Shown: positions 1-4,445 of the stretch, piece after piece
Layout: each line of letters begins with the position of its first letter
Position numbering within the stretch: position 1 is the first letter of the stretch
Assembly: GCA_003978675.1 (NCBI GenBank)
Contig: QNYP01000095.1
Span: 1-6,141 of the forward strand
DNA length: 6,141 nucleotides
Reading direction: 5' to 3'
Source of the DNA: Hydrogenothermus sp.
GTDB taxonomy: Bacteria > Aquificota > Aquificia > Aquificales > Hydrogenothermaceae
The notes under the pieces: generated by a model
Databases searched by the model: none
Told to the model about the DNA's origin: nothing
The model's input: the letters and a program-made list of their open reading frames with translations, nothing else
Translations under genes and position numbers: made by a program

Positions 1-123
1 GTTTATAGAAGATTCTTATTTTATAAAAAATTAAGAAGAACATTAAAGATTGTTAAGTTAAATAACAACAAACTAAAGAAGTTAAAAGAGAGTTTCAATA
101 ATCACAAATGCTATTTATTTTAA
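1..123 (+). CDS. 3' end of an unrecognised gene (partial)
   Basis: Frame 1 is open from the left edge to a TAA at 121-123, giving 40 residues; the start would lie outside the window. The peptide is very basic, with RRFLFYKKLRRTLK at residues 3-16 and KLKKLKESFNNHK at 25-37. Forty codons without a stop in such AT-rich DNA is uncommon but can occur by chance, so this is a probable gene tail and not a proven one. It points toward the PilZ gene (convergent). The pattern of a basic helix, about 15 residues, then ESFNNHKCYL loosely recalls the C-terminal end of some group II-like reverse transcriptases (RRFxxxLRR...SxxSxxGH). That comparison is from memory and weak. If it is right, the usual last dozen residues after the GH-like position are missing here. 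Confidence 0.35.
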   Translation, partial: VYRRFLFYKKLRRTLKIVKLNNNKLKKLKESFNNHKCYLF

Positions 124-229
124 GTATATGGATAAACACAAGTGGTAGAGTTAATATATACTTTAAATCGACAATGGTAAAAAAATTTCCAGAAAAATCT
201 TAGCTTTCTAAATTTGAAATAGCTAACTA
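124..229. other. Non-coding gap between convergent genes
   Basis: This AT-rich stretch lies between the TAA of the left-edge frame and the PilZ stop. A short plus-strand frame (108-203, MLFILSIW...) has no ribosome binding site. Apart from the hairpin at 193-226 I see no RNA gene or repeat. Confidence 0.5.
193..226 (-). terminator. Candidate terminator of the c-di-GMP operon
   Basis: Read on the minus strand, TTAGCT and AGCTAA (outer ends at 226 and 200) form a perfect 6-bp stem. It can be extended by two or three pairs past a bulged A, with a loop of about eight bases. Five T residues follow at 197-193. It starts 4 bases after the PilZ stop codon, which suits a rho-independent terminator, but the stem is AT-rich and so not very stable. 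On the plus strand no T-tract directly follows the hairpin, so it probably serves only the minus-strand operon. Confidence 0.5.
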
Positions 230-1321
230 TTAAATTTTTAGCTCTTTAATAATTTCAAACTGTCTTCTTACAACATATTCGCTAATTATTTCTTCTATTT
301 TTTCATCGTATTCAAACTCTATTCCAATTCTGTACAAACCATCTTTATCCCTTATATATTTTATAGTTCCTTCATTTTCAATACCTACATCTCTAAGTTC
401 AAATCTAAGTTTTATCTTGTCGCCTTTTTTCAAATTGTCTACATCTTTCAAATAAACACCAACTCCACCTATTGATATATCTACAATCATACCTTTTAAT
501 ATTTCTCCGTTTTTTACAATCTCTATTGGTATTTCTTCTTTTGGTTTTACCCTTATGTATTTTCTTCTTTCTTGAGGTAGTTCTACAAATTCAAAATTTT
601 TTAATTTTACTATTCCTTTCAGCATATCTGCTTCTTTTATAATTCCCTTTACAGCTTTAGGGAAAATATCCAGTTTAATATAGATATGATTGCCTTCTAC
701 ATAAAAATTTCTATATCTACAACCTGAATATTCAAAAATTACATATTTTCTTTCTATAACATCTTTTATTTTTGCTTTACAAATAACAGGCACTTCCTGA
801 TAAAAGTCTAAGATATTTACCTCTTTATTTTCTAAAAGTAAAGTTTCAAAAGCTTTAAATATAGTTTCAAATTCCTCTAATGTTTTTTTTCTTTTTATGT
901 TCTCTATTTTCCTTTCTAGACTTTTTGTATATTCTAAATATGCAGAATCTATAATGAATAAATATATATCTAATAACTCAACAAGGGTCTTTATTCTTTC
1001 AAAGTTTGCATTTTTTTCTATCACGTAATCAATAAAATTTTTAAGCAAATATAAAAATGAACTTGAAAATACAGGCTTTAAATTAATTTCAGATTTAGCT
1101 ACAGTTGAAACAAAATTTTTAAGTTCATCTAGAGGATTTTTATTAAACGAAAATAACAAAATATAAAGTCTATCTGCAATAGCTCTCAATGATGAACTGT
1201 CAAACATATCAACAATATCTTTAGCAGATTCAGTAAAAAAATTTACAAAATCATCCTTAAAAGAAAGAAAAAACTCTTTATCTTTTTTTAAGGTTGAAAA
1301 TAAAACGTCTATTTTTTCCAA
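230..1321 (-). CDS. PilZ-domain c-di-GMP receptor, YcgR-like
   Basis: This 363-residue protein is probably a cytoplasmic c-di-GMP effector. Residues about 1-170 are helical, with no recognised motif and no clear membrane segment. Residues about 175-248 look like the small beta-barrel that precedes PilZ in YcgR-type proteins. Residues about 250-355 are the PilZ domain. Both ligand motifs are intact: RxxxR at R253-R257 (ERRKYIR) and DxSxxG at D281, S283 and G286 (DISIGG). The start is TTG at 1321-1319: an in-frame TAA lies two codons upstream, the next in-frame ATG is only at residue 39, and AGGGAG (1338-1333) sits 11 bases before it. The start overlaps by 13 bases the end of the frame-restored sensor gene, so translational coupling is likely. 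Family knowledge says PilZ proteins change motility, secretion or polysaccharide production on binding c-di-GMP; the target here is unknown. Confidence 0.88.
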   Translation of the reverse strand: MEKIDVLFSTLKKDKEFFLSFKDDFVNFFTESAKDIVDMFDSSSLRAIADRLYILLFSFNKNPLDELKNFVSTVAKSEINLKPVFSSSFLYLLKNFIDYVIEKNANFERIKTLVELLDIYLFIIDSAYLEYTKSLERKIENIKRKKTLEEFETIFKAFETLLLENKEVNILDFYQEVPVICKAKIKDVIERKYVIFEYSGCRYRNFYVEGNHIYIKLDIFPKAVKGIIKEADMLKGIVKLKNFEFVELPQERRKYIRVKPKEEIPIEIVKNGEILKGMIVDISIGGVGVYLKDVDNLKKGDKIKLRFELRDVGIENEGTIKYIRDKDGLYRIGIEFEYDEKIEEIISEYVVRRQFEIIKELKI

Positions 1322-1491
1322 AGTTTACCAAACTCCCTAAAAAATTCTTCAAATCTATCAGTAGGTAGAGGAGGTGAAAATAAATACCCCTGACCATATT
1401 CACATCCAAGTTTTTTTAAAAAGCTTAGTTGTTCCTTTGTTTCAATTCCTTCAGCAACTGTTTTTTTCCCCAGAGATTTTGCCATACTTAT
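1309..1491 (-). pseudogene. Out-of-frame C-terminal end of the EAL domain
   Basis: Read from ATA at 1491-1489 to TAG at 1311-1309, this frame encodes 60 residues beginning ISMAKSLGKKTVAEGIET and including GCEYGQGYLFSPPL. These are the standard last elements of an EAL phosphodiesterase. It has no start codon or ribosome binding site suggesting separate expression, and it continues the upstream gene exactly if one A at 1491-1492 is dropped. In restored numbering E841 (AEGIET) and Q861 (GQGY) lie 36 and 56 residues after K805, matching my memory of RocR K316, E352 and Q372. The glutamate is the proposed general base in RocR, so a product without this segment should lack phosphodiesterase activity. 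The cause is either a real mutation or a sequence error. Confidence 0.88.
1333..1338 (-). promoter_or_regulatory. Ribosome binding site of the PilZ gene
   Basis: AGGGAG on the minus strand lies 11 bases before the TTG start at 1321. It sits inside the out-of-frame EAL tail, which would suit coupled translation from the upstream gene when that frame is intact. Confidence 0.5.
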
Positions 1492-3973
1492 TAATAGCTT
1501 TCACAATAGCTATATCATCTTCATTTTTAGGAATATCTTTTATGAACTCCCTATCTATTTTCAGAGCATAAACAGGAAGCTTTTTTAAATAAGCTAGAGA
1601 AGAATAACCAGTCCCAAAATCATCAATTTCTACTTTAATTCCCTCTTTTGCAAGTTTTTCTATATCTTCTCTTATTATATTTATATTTTCCATTAATGCC
1701 GATTCCGTTATTTCTATTACTAACTTTTCGGGAGTTCCATTATTTTCTTTTAATTTTCTCAAAACCATTTCAGATAAAGAACTTTTTATAAGTTGCTTTG
1801 GAGATATATTCAAAGAAACAGATATATCTATATTAAAATCCATCCATCTATTCTGCTGTTTTATAACTTCCTCTATTACCCACTCACCTACTTCAACAAT
1901 CATCCCTGTTTCTTCTAGAATAGGAATAAATTTAAAAGGTGGAATTATTCCTTCTTGTGGTGATTCCCACCGTATTAAAGCCTCTGCTCCTTTTATGCTC
2001 ATTGTTTCTAAATCAACTATAGGTTGATAATAAAGAACAAATTCATCATTATTAATTGCCATTCTAAGAGCAGATTCTAACTTTAAAATTTCCAAAGAAA
2101 TTTTTTTCAACTCAGGAGAGTAAAATTCAAATCCATTTCCACCTTTTGATTTTACATCTTGTAGCGCAGAGTTTGCCGCAGATAATATTTCTTCAGAAGT
2201 TTGCCCATCTTGAGGGAAAAGAGAAATACCAATACTAACTGTTATAAATATTTCTTTATCTTCAACTTCAAAAGGTCTTTCAAGCTGACTTCGTATCCTT
2301 CTAATTATATGTATTGCATCCTCTTTACTTTTTATATCAAAAGCAAGCACTGCAAACTCATCATTTCCAAACCTTGCAAGTATATCCCTTGACCTTAGAA
2401 CTTTACTTATTCTTTTGGAAAGTTCTTTCAATGCTAAGTCACCAACTAACTGACCAAAGGCTTCATTAATATTTTTAAATCTATCTATATCTATTAATAA
2501 AATTGCCAGGTTTTCACTGGAAGATTTAGCCTGTCGTATAGCATTTTCAAGTCTTTCCATAAAATACCTTCTATTTGGAAGGTCTGTCAGTATGTCATAG
2601 TACGAAAGATATTTTACTTCCTCCTTCTTTGTCAGAGAATATATTGCAAACGCAATATCATATCCTATCTGACCTAGAAGTTTCTTTTCATCTTCAGAAA
2701 AATATCTTATTTCCTTTGAGTACAAAGCAAGTATGAGGTTTTTATTTTCAATTTTTAAAATAGATGTTAAATAATCTGAAAATATTATCGGTATACTAAC
2801 ACCTATATTTTTGTCAAACTCTATTACCTTTTTGGATTCAAGAGCTTTTTTCAAAGTTTTTATACTTGTTTTAATATTAAAACCTTCTTGGTCTCCACTT
2901 TTTTTCAAAATTTTAATATGAGAGTTTTCGATTTCTCCAATAAAACCAAATCTAAATCCACCTTCTTCAATAAGAACTTTTAAAATGGCTTCAAAAAGTG
3001 TATCTATATCTGTTGTTTTTATTATTGTTTCATTCATTTTATATAAAACTCTATAAAGTCTTGATACCCTTTCAAGTTGTTTTTCTTTTTCAAGTCTATC
3101 TGTAATATCTCTAAAAATTCCTATAGCTACCTCTTTATCATCAAGCTCAACTATACTTCCATTAATTTCAACTGGAATAATTTTTTTGTTTTTGTGATTA
3201 TAAATTTGTATATCTTCAAAAATGCTTATTTTTGTCTTTATGAATTCTTGAAATCTTTTTTCTATATATCTTTTCTGTTCTGAAGGATGTAAAATCATAA
3301 AATCTTTTCCAATAATTTTTTCTCTTTCTAAACCTGTCATTTCTTCAATTTTCTTATTTGCATCTAATATTTTTCGTGTCTCAAGGTCTATTAATACTAT
3401 TCCATCAAGAGAACCTTCCATAAGAGCACTGTATTTGAAATTTTCCTCTTTTAGTTTTTTATTTAAAAAGTAATAATATGTTTTTACAACAAAATGTAGG
3501 TCAATAAATACAATTTTTAAAAAACTTTTTCTAAAAAATAAAAGTTCTTCAAGAGATAAAACATCCTTTAAATACTTTAAAATTGAATCAATATACTTAA
3601 GATAAGCACCTTGATAAAAATCTAATCCAAGATTATTTTCATAATGTTTTTTTCCAACATAAAAGGCCTTTTCTACATAATTTAAATCTATATCTGTCTC
3701 AAGTAAAAACTCTAAATATTCTCTTTGTTTTTTCTTTAGTTTTTCTATTAACCCCTTTTCTTTTTTTAATATTTTTTTGGTTTCTTCAAATGATAAAAGA
3801 TGATTGTAAAAATCATCAAACACCTCTTCTGGGATTTTTTTTATTTTATTCTTGATATCTTTCAGAATTTTTCTATCTCTTTCAGAATAAAGAAAATATT
3901 CTTTTATACTTTTTAAGTAATCCTCATTTACATTGTATGTTTTTAAAAATTGCTTAAATTCTTTTGAACTCAC
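1451..3973 (-). CDS. Globin-coupled c-di-GMP sensor enzyme (globin-PAS-GAF-GGDEF-EAL), EAL domain frameshifted
   Basis: This 840-residue signalling protein makes and/or breaks down c-di-GMP. Residues about 1-172 are a sensor globin: H110 in VGKKHYENNLGL is the likely proximal haem ligand and Y56 the likely distal tyrosine. Their 54-residue gap resembles HemAT and DosC. PAS covers about 180-292 (ends GIFRDITDR) and GAF about 315-448. GGDEF covers about 453-618, with DILTDLPNR, D495, N503, D512 and the inhibitory RxxD (R527-D530), but the signature reads GNDEF (536-540). EAL starts at about 630: E664 (EALIRW), N722, E754, D784/D785 and K805 are present. After I827 the frame turns aberrant and stops at 1451. 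One base less restores 60 normal EAL residues to 1309 (887 in total). The start is GTG at 3973, with AGAAGGA five bases upstream. No transmembrane segment is seen, so it is probably cytoplasmic. First gene of an operon with PilZ. Confidence 0.9.
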   Translation of the reverse strand: MSSKEFKQFLKTYNVNEDYLKSIKEYFLYSERDRKILKDIKNKIKKIPEEVFDDFYNHLLSFEETKKILKKEKGLIEKLKKKQREYLEFLLETDIDLNYVEKAFYVGKKHYENNLGLDFYQGAYLKYIDSILKYLKDVLSLEELLFFRKSFLKIVFIDLHFVVKTYYYFLNKKLKEENFKYSALMEGSLDGIVLIDLETRKILDANKKIEEMTGLEREKIIGKDFMILHPSEQKRYIEKRFQEFIKTKISIFEDIQIYNHKNKKIIPVEINGSIVELDDKEVAIGIFRDITDRLEKEKQLERVSRLYRVLYKMNETIIKTTDIDTLFEAILKVLIEEGGFRFGFIGEIENSHIKILKKSGDQEGFNIKTSIKTLKKALESKKVIEFDKNIGVSIPIIFSDYLTSILKIENKNLILALYSKEIRYFSEDEKKLLGQIGYDIAFAIYSLTKKEEVKYLSYYDILTDLPNRRYFMERLENAIRQAKSSSENLAILLIDIDRFKNINEAFGQLVGDLALKELSKRISKVLRSRDILARFGNDEFAVLAFDIKSKEDAIHIIRRIRSQLERPFEVEDKEIFITVSIGISLFPQDGQTSEEILSAANSALQDVKSKGGNGFEFYSPELKKISLEILKLESALRMAINNDEFVLYYQPIVDLETMSIKGAEALIRWESPQEGIIPPFKFIPILEETGMIVEVGEWVIEEVIKQQNRWMDFNIDISVSLNISPKQLIKSSLSEMVLRKLKENNGTPEKLVIEITESALMENINIIREDIEKLAKEGIKVEIDDFGTGYSSLAYLKKLPVYALKIDREFIKDIPKNEDDIAIVKAINKYGKISGEKNSC

Positions 3974-3978
3974 TATAA

Positions 3979-3985
3979 TCCTTCT
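3979..3985 (-). promoter_or_regulatory. Ribosome binding site of the globin-coupled sensor gene
   Basis: AGAAGGA on the minus strand lies five bases before GTG at 3973-3971. It supports this non-ATG start over any downstream choice, and starting here keeps the whole globin domain. Confidence 0.7.
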
Positions 3986-4028
3986 ATTTTTAAAAAACTT
4001 TACAAAATTATTAATACTATACGGTCTT

Positions 4029-4057
4029 AATATAAAAGAAAAATATTAAGTTAGCAA
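4029..4057 (-). promoter_or_regulatory. Candidate sigma-70 promoter of the c-di-GMP operon
   Basis: On the minus strand, TTGCTA (4057-4052) and TATATT (4034-4029) are separated by exactly 17 bases. They match TTGACA at four of six positions and TATAAT at five of six. Transcription would begin near 4022, giving a leader of about 50 bases before GTG at 3973. The region is AT-rich, so chance matches are common. Confidence 0.45.
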
Positions 4058-4093
4058 CCATTTTCTAAAGTAATCATAAATCACATAGATACT

Positions 4094-4135
4094 TTGCATA
4101 TAGTTCTTGACACATTATATATTTGGCATTAAACA
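4094..4135 (+). promoter_or_regulatory. Candidate promoter of the YdcH-family gene
   Basis: Two overlapping readings exist. TTGCAT (4094-4099) and TATATT (4118-4123) are 18 bases apart. A perfect TTGACA lies at 4107-4112, but the hexamer 17 bases further on, TAAACA (4130-4135), is a poor -10. Either would give a leader of about 30-45 bases before ATG at 4174. I cannot decide between them from sequence. Confidence 0.4.
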
Positions 4136-4158
4136 TAAAATTAAAACTAATACTTTCT

Positions 4159-4164
4159 GGAGGG
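4159..4164 (+). promoter_or_regulatory. Ribosome binding site of the YdcH-family gene
   Basis: GGAGGG lies nine bases before ATG at 4174 and decides this start over the upstream in-frame TTG at 4123. Confidence 0.75.
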
Positions 4165-4173
4165 TTCAATAAA

Positions 4174-4407
4174 ATGACTAGAGAAGAAGCTATTCAAAAA
4201 TTACTAGAAATAGACCCAGAATTTAAAGAATGGTATGAAGAACATGAAGAATTAAAATGGAAAGTTCATAAGCTTGACAAGCATAATCCACCAGACCCAG
4301 ATTTAGAAGCTGAAGAACAAAGATTAAAAAGAAGAAAGTTATATCTAAAAGATTTAATGGAAGTTAGAATAAAAGAGTTTATTGCTAAAAATGAACAGGC
4401 AGCATAG
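4174..4407 (+). CDS. YdcH/DUF465 family small protein
   Basis: This 77-residue, highly charged and probably helical cytoplasmic protein matches the YdcH (DUF465) pattern: a DPEF element at residues 14-17 (LEIDPEFKEWYEEHEEL), a short loop (HNPPDPDLEAEE, 37-48), then LKRRKLYLKD at 51-60, the usual conserved second helix. The function of the family is not established; members are short helical proteins of about 70-80 residues, so the length is normal. The start is ATG at 4174, because GGAGGG (4159-4164) lies nine bases before it. An open frame extends upstream to a TTG at 4123 but overlaps the promoter signals and lacks a ribosome binding site. It appears to be transcribed alone: divergent from the c-di-GMP operon and closed by the terminator just downstream. 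Confidence 0.85.
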   Translation: MTREEAIQKLLEIDPEFKEWYEEHEELKWKVHKLDKHNPPDPDLEAEEQRLKRRKLYLKDLMEVRIKEFIAKNEQAA

Positions 4408-4416
4408 TAAAAATGG

Positions 4417-4438
4417 AGGGGGAAATTCCCCCTTTTTT
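4417..4438. terminator. Bidirectional rho-independent terminator
   Basis: AGGGGG (4417-4422) pairs with CCCCCT (4428-4433) around the loop AAATT. On the plus strand six T residues (4433-4438) follow, ending the YdcH transcript nine bases after its stop. On the minus strand the same hairpin is followed by CC and then ATTTTT, so it can also end the flavoprotein transcript, whose stop codon lies about 12 bases before the hairpin. It is a compact shared terminator between convergent genes. Confidence 0.9.
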
Positions 4439-4445
4439 ATAAATA

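Noticed and set aside
1374..1571. Plus-strand open frame with a hydrophobic stretch
   Set aside because: It is antisense to the conserved EAL end, has no ribosome binding site, and its composition mirrors the gene on the other strand.
2201..2392. Plus-strand open frame over the GGDEF region
   Set aside because: It is antisense to conserved catalytic-domain sequence and has no ribosome binding site.
3077..3283. Plus-strand Phe/Ile-rich frame resembling a small membrane protein
   Set aside because: It is the complement of the Lys/Glu-rich PAS coding sequence, which gives false hydrophobic peptides in AT-rich genomes.
4123..4173. Upstream extension of the YdcH gene to TTG at 4123
   Set aside because: The extension overlaps the promoter signals and family similarity begins after ATG 4174, which has the GGAGGG site.
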